Both the position numbers and the translations under genes were made by a program. Below are positions 32,181 to 41,205 of a DNA stretch of 54,098 bases, one piece after another. The notes beneath the pieces are model-generated. The model saw only the letters and a program-made list of their open reading frames with translations, was not told where the DNA came from and did not search any database. Positions within the stretch are counted from its first letter, which is position 1, and the number at the start of each line of letters is the position of its first letter. Origin of the DNA: an uncultured Deferribacteraceae bacterium (GTDB taxonomy: Bacteria; Chrysiogenota; Deferribacteres; Deferribacterales; Mucispirillaceae); assembly GCA_947039395.1 (NCBI GenBank), contig CAMQYS010000012.1, positions 1 through 54,098 on the forward strand, read 5' to 3'.

Positions 32181-32366
32181 TGTTGTTAGTAAGCTAAAAG
32201 TAACAATATTTTTCATAAAGCTTTTAATTTAAGTATCAAAATAAAAGTTATATTTGAATATTTGCACTATAATAATCACTCTTTATAAATTATCAAGAGT
32301 TTATTATAGATATAGATAATATGTGATATTAATATAGATATAAATATAAGGTTATTTTATTATTTG

Positions 32367-33383
32367 TTATCTATTATTTTCGATCATAGATAGATCAGCT
32401 AGACATCCTGCCCAAGATAATCCAACTCCAAAACCAACTAACAATCCTCTTTTTCCTAACGGTATGTTTGCATTTTGGATTTTATTTATAGCGTTTGGTA
32501 TTGATGAGGATACAGTGTTACCTATATCTGATGTATCATTCCAATATTTATTATCATCAGGAATATGACATAGCTCTCGTAGACTATCTAGAATAACTTT
32601 ATTTGCTTGATGAAAAATAAAATTGTCTATACTTTTAATATCTAATTTTGCTGATTTTAAAATATCGTTTACCATTTTTGGAACTACTGCTTGTGTGAAC
32701 TGCATAACAGCTTTACCATCCATATATATATGAGCATCGTTTCTAGCATTGCCGAATTGATCAAAAACATCTGTGTGAGCTAATTCAACATCAGCATTTG
32801 CCATTCTTGCTCTACCGTAATGAACAATTAGTTTGCCGTAGTCTTTACCGTTTGTACCGAACTTAAAGTTGCTTAATAACTCTTTTGATGACTCTTTACC
32901 AAGCACTAAAGTTGCAGCAGCAGCATCACCAAATAATGGTTTAGTTCTCATATCTTTCTGATTAACATATTTGCTATATGTGTCTGAAGTGATTAATAGA
33001 ACGTTATCAACTATTCCTGTTTCGATATAATTTTTTGCAAGAGCTAATCCATATATATATCCAGAGCAGCCGTGAGCGTAATCAAATGCTAATGCACTTT
33101 CTGAAAGCCCTAATGCTCCATGAACAATACATGATGTTGATGGCATAATATAATCAGGAGCTTGAGTACATACTATTATCGCCTCAATCGTACTACGATC
33201 TATATTTTGTTCGGCAAATAATTTTTCAGCCGCCGCAATAGCTAAATCTGATGCACACTCTTTTTCGCTTGCATAGTGGTATGAGTAGATATTAATTTTT
33301 GATGTTATTCTGCCATCAGGATTATTATATACTACATTCTCTGGATAGTGTGATGCTACGCTTTTAATATACGCCCGTTTAAT
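32367..33383 (-). CDS. 3-oxoacyl-ACP synthase III (FabH) family protein, paralogue 2, apparent ATT start
   Basis: 338 aa. It aligns end to end with the paralogue at 29572: IKRAYIKSVASHYPENVV against IKRAYIKHIASHYPEK, Cys in DYAHGCSGYIYGL, His in IFHQANKVIL, Asn in SDIGNTVSSSIPNA, and C-terminal GFGVGLSWAG. The first ATG in frame is at 33146, which would drop 79 conserved residues, so it is not the true start. Upstream of the conserved IKRAY codons no ATG, GTG or TTG occurs; instead AAAGGAG stands seven bases before ATT at 33383. Either ATT is the start codon, or the ancestral ATG (now ACA) has mutated. Its function should match paralogue 1. Confidence 0.8.
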   Translation of the reverse strand: MKRAYIKSVASHYPENVVYNNPDGRITSKINIYSYHYASEKECASDLAIAAAEKLFAEQNIDRSTIEAIIVCTQAPDYIMPSTSCIVHGALGLSESALAFDYAHGCSGYIYGLALAKNYIETGIVDNVLLITSDTYSKYVNQKDMRTKPLFGDAAAATLVLGKESSKELLSNFKFGTNGKDYGKLIVHYGRARMANADVELAHTDVFDQFGNARNDAHIYMDGKAVMQFTQAVVPKMVNDILKSAKLDIKSIDNFIFHQANKVILDSLRELCHIPDDNKYWNDTSDIGNTVSSSIPNAINKIQNANIPLGKRGLLVGFGVGLSWAGCLADLSMIENNR

Positions 33384-33569
33384 TGTTGCTCTCCTTTGTT
33401 ACTGTATAACTTAACTATCGATATATATATAATATTAAATTCTTTATTACGTAATAATACAGTGATAAAACATTTAATATATTTTACGTTTAACTTAGTT
33501 ATAGACAGTGTTTATCTATAAAAGTTTTAATTTGCTTGATGTTGAGTTTATTATCATCACACCTAACTA

Positions 33570-34250
33570 TCAAAATGTTTCACTTATTTTAGGTATCACA
33601 ATAATGAAAGGTGATTTATGTATTTTAGTTTTTTTGAGAATTTCTTTTGGAGTTTCATATATTGAAAACTCATTCTCCATTGATAAGTTTACGCCTAAAA
33701 AGATTTTAGATTTTAAATCACTTAACTCTTCTAAAACTTTCTGTAAAGCGTATGGACGTTCCATAAATATACTAGTTTCTTCTACACCTCTAGTTATTAT
33801 GTTATGAAAAAATCTTTTTCTCTCATCTTTTTTTATAGGAGGAAATGATAAGAAGTTAAACTTACTACAATCAAGTCCTGATATAGAAATAGCTGCTGTG
33901 ATTGATGAAGTTGCACCGATTGATTTAACTGTTACACTATTATCTCTACATAATCTAACGAACTCAAAATCAGGATCAGATAAGCATGGTGTACCGTTAT
34001 CTGAAAATAAAGTAGCTGTGCTAGAGTTAAATAGATGTTGTAAAAGTTCTAATCTATCATTATCTTTTGAGTGTTCGTTTAAAAGATAGTACTCTTTATC
34101 TCTAGCATCTGATGCGGCTAAAAGAGTTAGAACATTTCTTCTTTCTTCACCTATTACAAAGTCTGATGCTTTAATTTTATCTGTAACTTCTTTAGATGTT
34201 TCTTTATAATTGCCTGTGATAGGAATTGATGCAACGTATAGTATTGGCAT
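33570..34250 (-). CDS. RsmI-like SAM-dependent methyltransferase (tetrapyrrole methylase fold)
   Basis: 226 aa. The N-terminal strand LYVASIPITGNYKETSKEV and SDFVIGEERRNVLTLL correspond to the RsmI opening (RsmI has VATPIGNLxD and EDTRxTxxLL), and SDNGTPCLSDPDFEFVRLC near residue 85 is the cofactor loop GTPxxSDPG in a slightly altered form. RsmI methylates the 2'-hydroxyl of C1402 in 16S rRNA. This protein is shorter than RsmI (about 280 aa) and belongs to the compact branch of the family, so the exact target is uncertain. Its ATG overlaps the serS stop by one base (TAATG), so translation is coupled. Confidence 0.7.
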   Translation of the reverse strand: MPILYVASIPITGNYKETSKEVTDKIKASDFVIGEERRNVLTLLAASDARDKEYYLLNEHSKDNDRLELLQHLFNSSTATLFSDNGTPCLSDPDFEFVRLCRDNSVTVKSIGATSSITAAISISGLDCSKFNFLSFPPIKKDERKRFFHNIITRGVEETSIFMERPYALQKVLEELSDLKSKIFLGVNLSMENEFSIYETPKEILKKTKIHKSPFIIVIPKISETF

Positions 34251-35524
34251 TATTTTGACGCTTCAATTTTTTCCATATTATTAAAATACGGACGTAAAAT
34301 TTTAGGTATAGTTACAGATCCATCAGCGTTCTGATAGTTCTCTAAGATAGCAACTAATGTTCTTCCAACTGCTAATCCTGAGCCGTTCAATGTATGTGCA
34401 AACTGCATTTTACCGTTTTCATCTTTATATCTAATTGATCCTCTTCTTGCTTGAAAATCTTTACAGTTAGAACATGATGAGATCTCTCTATAACAATTTT
34501 CACTAGGTAACCATACTTCTATATCGTATGTTTTAGATGATGCAAATCCGATATCACCAGATGATAGCAACATTACTCTATAAGGAATTTCAAGTAGTTG
34601 TAATATTTTTTCTGCTGATGTTAATATATTTTCTAACTCTACTTCTGATTCTTCTTTTTTACATATTGTAACAAGTTCAACTTTATTAAATTGATGTAGT
34701 CTGATTAATCCTTTAACATCTTTACCGTATGATCCAGCCTCTCTTCTAAAACAAGCAGAGTACGCTACATGTTTAATAGGAAAGTTTGTAGTAGGTATAA
34801 CTTCATTAGAGTATAGATTAGTAACAGAAACTTCTGATGTTGGGATCAAATATAGATCATCTTTTTCACATATAAATGCATCTTCAGAAAATTTTGGTAG
34901 TTGTCCTGTATGAAACATAGATTTAGAATTAACAAGGAACGGAGTCATCACTTCATCACGTCCATCACCTGTATGAGTGTCTATCATGAAAGATATTAAC
35001 GCTCTCTCAAGTTTTGCACCGTTGCCAGTTAATACTGCAAATCTTGATCCAGAAGTTTTAACACCTCTTTCAAAATCTACCATTTTCAGATCAGTACCTA
35101 TATCAGCATGAGACTTAACATCGAAATCAAACTCTTTAGGTACGCCCCATGTACGAATTAATTTATTATCATTTTCATCTTTACCGATAGGAGTTGTGTC
35201 ATCAACTAAATTCGGAATAGTATGTAGTTGTAGATCAAGTTTATCTTGTATAATTTTCAAACTCTCTTCATAAGTTGCAAAAGTTTTTGAGATCTCTTTA
35301 ACTTCTTCTTGTATGGAAGTTGTATCGTTACCACTTTGTTTTAATCTTCCAACTTCTTTTGATAGTTCATTTCTTTTATTTTGTAGAACTTCTATATCGG
35401 TAGTTAACTTTCTTCTATCTGTATCAAGTTTAATTAAAGCATCGAAATCGATATTTAACCCTCTTGCAATACATTTTGATTTCACACTTTCAACATCTGA
35501 TACGATTAATTTTATATCTAACAT
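34250..35524 (-). CDS. serS: Seryl-tRNA synthetase
   Basis: 424 aa, the normal length. The N-terminal long coiled-coil arm (residues 30-100, LDTDRRKLTTDIEVLQNKRNELS and onward) binds the tRNA-Ser variable arm. Class II motifs follow: motif 2 in FRREAGSYGKDVKGLIRLHQF near residue 255 (FRREAGS, then GLIRLHQF), and motif 3 in LNGSGLAVGRTLVAILEN near residue 380. TSEVSVTNLY near residue 230 is the serine-binding TxE loop. The enzyme charges tRNA-Ser with serine, and the cytosolic housekeeping role is certain. It lies in a minus-strand cluster rimO-bamD-serS-rsmI-like, with 34 bases between bamD and serS. Confidence 0.96.
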   Translation of the reverse strand: MLDIKLIVSDVESVKSKCIARGLNIDFDALIKLDTDRRKLTTDIEVLQNKRNELSKEVGRLKQSGNDTTSIQEEVKEISKTFATYEESLKIIQDKLDLQLHTIPNLVDDTTPIGKDENDNKLIRTWGVPKEFDFDVKSHADIGTDLKMVDFERGVKTSGSRFAVLTGNGAKLERALISFMIDTHTGDGRDEVMTPFLVNSKSMFHTGQLPKFSEDAFICEKDDLYLIPTSEVSVTNLYSNEVIPTTNFPIKHVAYSACFRREAGSYGKDVKGLIRLHQFNKVELVTICKKEESEVELENILTSAEKILQLLEIPYRVMLLSSGDIGFASSKTYDIEVWLPSENCYREISSCSNCKDFQARRGSIRYKDENGKMQFAHTLNGSGLAVGRTLVAILENYQNADGSVTIPKILRPYFNNMEKIEASK

Positions 35525-35558
35525 AAGTAAACCTTTTAGATCATCATTATTTTATGAT

Positions 35559-36455
35559 CTAATTCTCTCCCTTATTTTCAAGTTCTTTAGTTTTATCAAC
35601 TTTATTAACTTCTTTAACTATTTCAACTTCTTCATCTATCTCAAATAGATTTTCATCTGCCTGTTTATCAAGTTTTTCAAACTCTTTAAGCTCTTTTTTC
35701 TCTTTTTTTACAATATATTTATCGTATTTTTTAACAGCATTTTGGTAATCTTTTGTATCTTTATATATTAAAGATAGATTTCTAATATATCCTTCTGCCT
35801 CTAAAAAACTATCTTCTTTTAATAGTAGTACAATTAATCTATAAAAAGTACGTGGTGCGATTTCTGTATTGCTATAATTTGTAAGTAGGTATTTATATCT
35901 TAATATCGCTTGTGGATATTTTAAAATACGAGAGTAATATCTTGCTATTTTATAATTTTTTAACGCTAGATCATTTGTTAGCTCTCCACTTAATTCAGAT
36001 AGGTTATTTGTTTCATATAATGAAGGGTTAAGTATTTTTACTTTCTCAAAATATGCTAATGCACTTGTCGCATCAACTAAATCTCTACTAGTAGACTCTT
36101 TAATTTTATTATGTGCTAATCCAAGATTAAGGTATGCTTCTGTTAATTTAGGAGATGTTGGATAAAGCTCAACATATGTTTCATATACACCGATCGCTAA
36201 GATATAATCTTTATCAGCAAAATATGTGTTAGCGATAGATAATTGAACTTCTGATGCAAGAACAGGATTTTCAGCTCTAGCTAAGGCATTCTGATAAGCT
36301 TCTAATGCTACATCATAATCTTTTGATGCATAATATTCATCCCCTAACTGTTTATAATATGTTAAATCTCTATCAGGTTCGATAGGTTTACCACATGAAG
36401 TTAGTATTGATAACAGTAAAAGAGATAGTAATATTCTTATATAAGATAAATTCAT
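35559..36455 (-). CDS. bamD: BamD-like outer-membrane lipoprotein with TPR repeats
   Basis: About 298 aa. A signal peptide ends in the lipobox ILTSCGK (Cys at about residue 22). Tetratricopeptide repeats follow: YKQLGDEYYASKDYDVALEAYQNAL, then SIANTYFADKDYILAIGVYETYVELYPTSP, then YSRILKYPQAILRYKYLLTNYSN (shown in parts), the layout of BamD/YfiO, the essential lipoprotein of the BAM complex that folds outer-membrane beta-barrels. The region after residue 240 is charged and coiled (KKEKKELKEFEKLDKQ). The ATG at 36455 follows a GTG that extends the frame by one codon; neither has a strong ribosome site. It sits 35 bases after rimO. BamD assignment is likely but other TPR lipoproteins are possible. 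Confidence 0.75.
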   Translation of the reverse strand: MNLSYIRILLSLLLLSILTSCGKPIEPDRDLTYYKQLGDEYYASKDYDVALEAYQNALARAENPVLASEVQLSIANTYFADKDYILAIGVYETYVELYPTSPKLTEAYLNLGLAHNKIKESTSRDLVDATSALAYFEKVKILNPSLYETNNLSELSGELTNDLALKNYKIARYYSRILKYPQAILRYKYLLTNYSNTEIAPRTFYRLIVLLLKEDSFLEAEGYIRNLSLIYKDTKDYQNAVKKYDKYIVKKEKKELKEFEKLDKQADENLFEIDEEVEIVKEVNKVDKTKELENKGEN

Positions 36456-36490
36456 CACGACACTTTAACACCTAATCATTAATATATCAA

Positions 36491-37786
36491 CTACAATATT
36501 TCTACGTATATATCGGGATATATAACTCTTTTTAACTTAACTTTATAAGGTCCGTATCCGTTATCTGCTACGCCGTCCAATGTGAAAAGTTTTCCATCAA
36601 CAACTGGAGTTTGAAATAACGCTCTACCTTCTAAAATATAATCAGATTGATCGGATACTGTTTCTATATACGCATCAAATATTTTAGATTTTAAACCTCT
36701 AAGTCTTTTAGATGTACATTTTTTCTGTGCTTTCTCTAAAACAGCTCTTCGTTTTTTAGCTATACGTTTATCTACTTTATCATCGTATTTATATGATACA
36801 GCGATATCTTCATCAGAGTATTCAAAGAAACCAGCAAAATCTATATTACCCTCTTCGATGAACTCTTTTAAGTCGTTAAACTCTTCATCTGTTTCTGATG
36901 GAAAGCCTACGATAAATGTCGATCTAATAAAAGCATCAGGGATATATTTTCTGATATTCGATATAACTGTTCTGATAATTTTTTGATTAGATTTCCTTTT
37001 CATAACCTTTAAAATTCTATCATTAATATGTTGAATAGGGATATCAAAGTAATTTATTATATTCTCTTTAGATTTAATAAATTGTATAAGTTCAGCCGAT
37101 ACGCCATCTGGATTCATATACAATAATCTAAAATATGTGTCTTTAAACTCTGTTGTTAATCTATCAAGTAGTTCTATCAGTCGTTTAGTTTTATCAATAT
37201 CATAATGATAATCTGTCGTATCTTGACTTATAATAATAATCTCTTTCACGCCTTTAGAGATCAATATTTTACTTTCCTCAACAATCTTTTCAATCGGTTT
37301 AGATTTTAATTTCCCTCTAATTTTAGGTATAGTACAGAACGAACATTTATTATCACATCCATCAGAAATTTTAAGATAAGCGTAATATGAGTGGTTTGTT
37401 ATTACACGGTGTTCTATATCGTTAAAATCGACTCTATTTTTATCTCTATCTGCTATCAGATAATCTGTTATATCTGATAATGTATATACACCTGTGAAAA
37501 AATCTATTTCAGGTAGTTCAGTTTTGATATCATCTTTATACCTTTCAACCATACACCCTGCGACTACTAATTTTGCAGTAGGTTTCTTTTTGCTTGCAAC
37601 GTCCATAATGGTGTCTATCGCTTCTGTAACAGCAGATTCTATAAATCCACATGTATTTATAACTATAGCATCAGATACCGTTAGATCATCTTCAATCTCA
37701 CATCCGTTAGATGATAGTTCACCTATTAGATTTTCAAAATCTACTTGGTTTTTTGCACACCCTAAACTTATATATGTAACTTTCAT
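36491..37786 (-). CDS. rimO: Ribosomal protein S12 methylthiotransferase RimO
   Basis: 431 aa from ATG 37786; the frame extends two codons to a GTG. UPF0004 domain: YISLGCAKNQVDFENL at the start, with the further cysteines in INTCGFIESA and VAGCMVERY; these three bind the auxiliary 4Fe-4S cluster. The radical-SAM motif C-x3-C-x2-C is DGCDNKCSFCTIPKIRGK near residue 145, followed by a TIM-barrel with DIPIQHINDRILKVMKRK. A C-terminal TRAM-like domain (residues 370-431) matches RimO, and the SLGCxKNxVD opening distinguishes RimO from MiaB. It adds a methylthio group to Asp of ribosomal protein S12. First gene of the minus-strand cluster. Confidence 0.92.
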   Translation of the reverse strand: MKVTYISLGCAKNQVDFENLIGELSSNGCEIEDDLTVSDAIVINTCGFIESAVTEAIDTIMDVASKKKPTAKLVVAGCMVERYKDDIKTELPEIDFFTGVYTLSDITDYLIADRDKNRVDFNDIEHRVITNHSYYAYLKISDGCDNKCSFCTIPKIRGKLKSKPIEKIVEESKILISKGVKEIIIISQDTTDYHYDIDKTKRLIELLDRLTTEFKDTYFRLLYMNPDGVSAELIQFIKSKENIINYFDIPIQHINDRILKVMKRKSNQKIIRTVISNIRKYIPDAFIRSTFIVGFPSETDEEFNDLKEFIEEGNIDFAGFFEYSDEDIAVSYKYDDKVDKRIAKKRRAVLEKAQKKCTSKRLRGLKSKIFDAYIETVSDQSDYILEGRALFQTPVVDGKLFTLDGVADNGYGPYKVKLKRVIYPDIYVEIL

Positions 37787-37974
37787 AAACACTCACAACC
37801 TTGATTAATTTCATCTATAATTATATTATGGTATAAATAAGATTACTATAAGGTAGATAAAAAATCTTATAATGTAAATATAAATAAGTATATAAAACTG
37901 TAAACTGTTGTAATATAGATATAATTATCTTAAAATAAATATAAAGAGTTATAAGTTTCTATAAGGGGGATACG

Positions 37975-38883
37975 GTGAGAAAGTCTATAAGTATTGGTGG
38001 AGAGGGCGTAACACTTAAAGAGTTAAAAGAGATTAATTCTAAATTAAAAGATGATAGTATTAGAGTTATGTTAACCGTCGATTTAGATAAGGTAGCAAAC
38101 AAAAGTTGTATCAACAATATGGACGTTATTCAACATATAACAAATGTGCGTGATCTAGTTATAGTTAATCGTACATATAAAGAGAAGAGGTTAGATCACC
38201 TAAATGAACTATCGTTAATTGATAACTTAGAAGTGTTTCATATTTATGGATGCTGTTTTAAACCTACGATATCATTTGAACCGTTAACAAAATTTTCTAA
38301 CTTAAAAGATTTAGATATTAATGAGATAAGTTTAAATAAAAAACAGCAAGAAGTTTTAAGTTCATTTCAAAATTTAGAACGGTTAAGAGTTACTAAATTA
38401 GATTTAGAATTTGTTAATGAGAATAAAAACTTAAAAAGTTTATTGATACATAGAGTGTTGATTAATGAAAATTTGCTACATGAAAAATTTCCTAATATTG
38501 AAACTATCTCACTTATTGATTGTAGAAAAGTAACAGATTTTAGTTTTTTAAATAAACTACCAAACCTAAAGAGTATAACTTTTGGACACCTATCTAAGTT
38601 AGAAAGTTTTCCTCTTTTTGATAGATCAAATAAGATAGAGGAAATCACTTTTTTTGGAAATAAACATCTCAAAAATATAGACAACTTATTGATGTGTGAA
38701 AATCTAGCAGAGTTAAGAGTATCAAATGAAACATTATTGTTAGAAGCTGAAGCGTTTGAAAAATTAGAGAAATTGAAAAAGTTGAAATTTTGCCAAGTGA
38801 TTTACTACTGTAGAAACAGTGAAAAATATGATGAAAAGTTTGAGGAGATAGCACTCAAAAACGGATGGGTAACAAGAAAGTAG
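37975..38883 (+). CDS. Leucine-rich-repeat protein
   Basis: 302 aa, GTG start with AAGGGGG just upstream. From about residue 55 on, LRR-like units of 22-24 residues recur (LSLIDNLEVFHIYGC, LTKFSNLKDLDINE, LSSFQNLERLRVTK, LNKLPNLKSITFGH, LLMCENLAELRVSN), making a curved solenoid. No signal peptide or membrane segment is seen, so it is probably cytoplasmic. LRR proteins bind other proteins; the partner is unknown. The next gene's ribosome site follows the stop, and the open frame of that gene even overlaps it, so the two are probably cotranscribed. The family is clear; the role is not. Confidence 0.75.
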   Translation: MRKSISIGGEGVTLKELKEINSKLKDDSIRVMLTVDLDKVANKSCINNMDVIQHITNVRDLVIVNRTYKEKRLDHLNELSLIDNLEVFHIYGCCFKPTISFEPLTKFSNLKDLDINEISLNKKQQEVLSSFQNLERLRVTKLDLEFVNENKNLKSLLIHRVLINENLLHEKFPNIETISLIDCRKVTDFSFLNKLPNLKSITFGHLSKLESFPLFDRSNKIEEITFFGNKHLKNIDNLLMCENLAELRVSNETLLLEAEAFEKLEKLKKLKFCQVIYYCRNSEKYDEKFEEIALKNGWVTRK

Positions 38884-38951
38884 TCGTATATGTTTTAGAG
38901 TTGGTTAAATATAAACCAACTAATGTTTATGATTTTTTAGAGGGGAAAGAG

Positions 38952-39794
38952 ATGATAAAAAAAGTTGATTTTAGTTACTATGCAATGCTAAGTATAGCGT
39001 CGTTAGTTATTCTTGTAGGTGTTGGGGCATACTGGTATCCAGCATTAATACTTTTGCCGATTTTAGGGTTAATAAATATTTATTTTGTAACTAAAAGACG
39101 TCGTTCGTTTATAGATGATTATAGTAAATATCATTGTGCTAGAGAGGGTGGTTTTGAGATCCCAGATCAGTATGTAAAATTTTTATATTACGGTAAAGAA
39201 CATCTTTATATGACAAGTGTTATTGCGTGTAACATAATGCCGTACAATGGATTAGAGGTTCAGAGCGTAACAGATAGAACGGTAACACTTGTAAATAAAA
39301 TGTATCTTAAAACAGTTAAGGTTGATATATCACAGATAAGAGTACCAAACTATGATAAGATTATTTTAAAAAATATTGAAGAAGCAAAAAGTATGGATAT
39401 ACATAATCCTGATTTAAAACGTGAGATAGAAGAAAGAGAAGCTAAGCAGAAAGCGATTGCTCCAACAGCATTGCTATTTATTCTTATGTTAGATACTTTT
39501 GGTGTATTAATTCCAACAGTGATAGCACTTACTGTGAGTGAAAAAGTTGCAGCAATCACTCTACTGTTATCGTTAGTTATCGCAACGATTATTACTATCC
39601 CTGTTACGATTAAATATTATAAACAACTTATGCGATATAAATTAGAGATTGATGCAATAAACGGATATATGCCACATTTTTATAAACTGTATATTAGATT
39701 TACTTTTTTACCTGCTGGAATGTTGTTATGTTTATGGTTTATAGCTATTGTGATGAGTGCAGATGTTTTATTTAATATCGAATTATTTAGTTAA
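38952..39794 (+). CDS. Four-helix membrane protein of unknown function
   Basis: 280 aa from the ATG at 38952, chosen for the strong site AGAGGGG nine to fifteen bases upstream; the open frame reaches back to 38865 within the LRR gene. Two N-terminal transmembrane helices (YYAMLSIASLVILVGVGAYW, then ALILLPILGLINIYFV), a cytoplasmic domain of about 120 residues (YCREGGFEIPDQYVKFLYYG region, then basic and acidic helices), and two or three C-terminal helices (ALLFILMLDTFGVLIP, AAITLLLSLVIATIITIP, FLPAGMLLCLWFIAIV). I do not recognise the family. It probably forms an operon with the LRR gene. Confidence 0.65.
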   Translation: MIKKVDFSYYAMLSIASLVILVGVGAYWYPALILLPILGLINIYFVTKRRRSFIDDYSKYHCAREGGFEIPDQYVKFLYYGKEHLYMTSVIACNIMPYNGLEVQSVTDRTVTLVNKMYLKTVKVDISQIRVPNYDKIILKNIEEAKSMDIHNPDLKREIEEREAKQKAIAPTALLFILMLDTFGVLIPTVIALTVSEKVAAITLLLSLVIATIITIPVTIKYYKQLMRYKLEIDAINGYMPHFYKLYIRFTFLPAGMLLCLWFIAIVMSADVLFNIELFS

Positions 39795-39973
39795 GAGTTT
39801 CTTAGTTATATTTTGTATGGCTTTATATATTGAGTGCTGGATAGTAATGATTAAGTTAGAAGTTGAGATTATAATGAGTTAGAAGTTAAGAGTTATAGGT
39901 TAAGATGTAAAAACATTTTAATTGATAGTTCTATTTTTTGATTGTCGTGTAATTGCTTGAGATTATTTTATAG

Positions 39974-40906
39974 TTACTCTTCATTATTAATGATTGTTTT
40001 TACAAGTGATGAATCTAGTTTCATTTGTGCTATAAGTTTATCTAGTGAGCTAAATTTTCTTTCAGCTCTTATAAATTTAAGAAAACGTATTTCTAATATT
40101 TTATCGTATATATATTCTGAAAAATCAAAGATATAAGTTTCAATTTTTCTAAGACCATCATCGTTATCAACAGTTGGTCTTGTGCCAACATATGTTATCG
40201 CTTTATAGATTTTTTGATCTATAGTTATCTCTGTAGTATAGACACCTTTACCTGGCAAAATTTCACTACTTGTTTCTATGTTAGCTGTTGGAAATCCGTA
40301 CTCTCTACCTTTTTCATCACCAGTTACAACTACTCCTTTTACAGAGAAAGGACGTCCAAGAAATTTATGTACTTTCTCAACGTTGCCACAATATAAAAGT
40401 TGTCTACATCTAGAACTGGAGATAACTATATCTTTTTCATCTGTAATACTTTCAAGAAAAAAAGTTTTTATATTATTACCTATTGCAAATTTTTCAAGCA
40501 GTTTTATATCGCCTTTTTGTTTGAAACCGAATTTATAGTTTGATCCCACAACGATCATTTTCACATCTAGTTGATCGACTAAAATTTTGTTTAAAAAATC
40601 TATAGGTTTAAGTTCTGATATTTTTTCATTGAACGGTATTTCTATATAGTAATCAATCCCTAGATCTCTAAATATCTCTATTTTTTGATCGTAGGTATTA
40701 ATTAGTTCTATTTTCTTTTTAAAGAATTTTTGTGGATGAGGAAAGAAAGTAACTACTGCTGTTTTAAGATCACATATTTTAGCTTCTAGTTTAAGTTTTT
40801 CAATTAGTTTTCTATGTCCGATATGTAGTCCATCAAAATTACCGATAGTGGTTGCAATTTTAACATTTTCACTTAAAAATTCTGACAAGTTTTTAATTAT
40901 CTTCAT
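39974..40906 (-). CDS. ribF: Bifunctional riboflavin kinase/FAD synthetase
   Basis: 310 aa, normal length. N-terminal nucleotidyltransferase domain: TTIGNFDGLHIGHRKLIEKL near residue 17 (the GxFDGxHxGH motif), VVTFFPHPQKFF near residue 52, VVGSNYKFGFKQKGD near residue 118 and the ISSSRCRQLL motif near residue 162. C-terminal kinase domain: GEKGREYGFPTANI near residue 198 (the PTAN motif, as FPTANI) and the DGLRKIETYIFDF segment near residue 255, where the ATP site lies. It makes FMN and FAD from riboflavin. It is an isolated minus-strand gene; the flanking gaps 39795-39973 and 40907-41205 show no further feature. Confidence 0.95.
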   Translation of the reverse strand: MKIIKNLSEFLSENVKIATTIGNFDGLHIGHRKLIEKLKLEAKICDLKTAVVTFFPHPQKFFKKKIELINTYDQKIEIFRDLGIDYYIEIPFNEKISELKPIDFLNKILVDQLDVKMIVVGSNYKFGFKQKGDIKLLEKFAIGNNIKTFFLESITDEKDIVISSSRCRQLLYCGNVEKVHKFLGRPFSVKGVVVTGDEKGREYGFPTANIETSSEILPGKGVYTTEITIDQKIYKAITYVGTRPTVDNDDGLRKIETYIFDFSEYIYDKILEIRFLKFIRAERKFSSLDKLIAQMKLDSSLVKTIINNEE

Positions 40907-41205
40907 TTACTCAAAACTACCTTCTGTTATCTATATGTGATAGATACTAATTTAACTAATTTATATTGTACACTAAACTTTTAAAAACTCATATATTTTT
41001 TTAAGCTATTGAGATTTTTTAATATGTGTTATGCGTAGAGAGGTGAGTGATATTTTTAAGTTTTAGAATTTATCTATGATCTGTATAACCTACAAAACTT
41101 TTATTAGTTTACAAAACTTTACTACTATTCATATTTTAGTTAGATACTTATCTGCTTTTAATACACATCTTTATCTGAACTATTTAATTTTAAAGGTGGA
41201 GTTTT

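Noticed and set aside
33146-33148. ATG at 33146 as start of the second FabH-like gene
   Set aside because: It would remove 79 residues that align with the paralogue, including the conserved N-terminal strand.
38865-38951. N-terminal extension of the membrane protein at 38952
   Set aside because: It overlaps the LRR gene and lacks a ribosome site; a strong site precedes ATG 38952.
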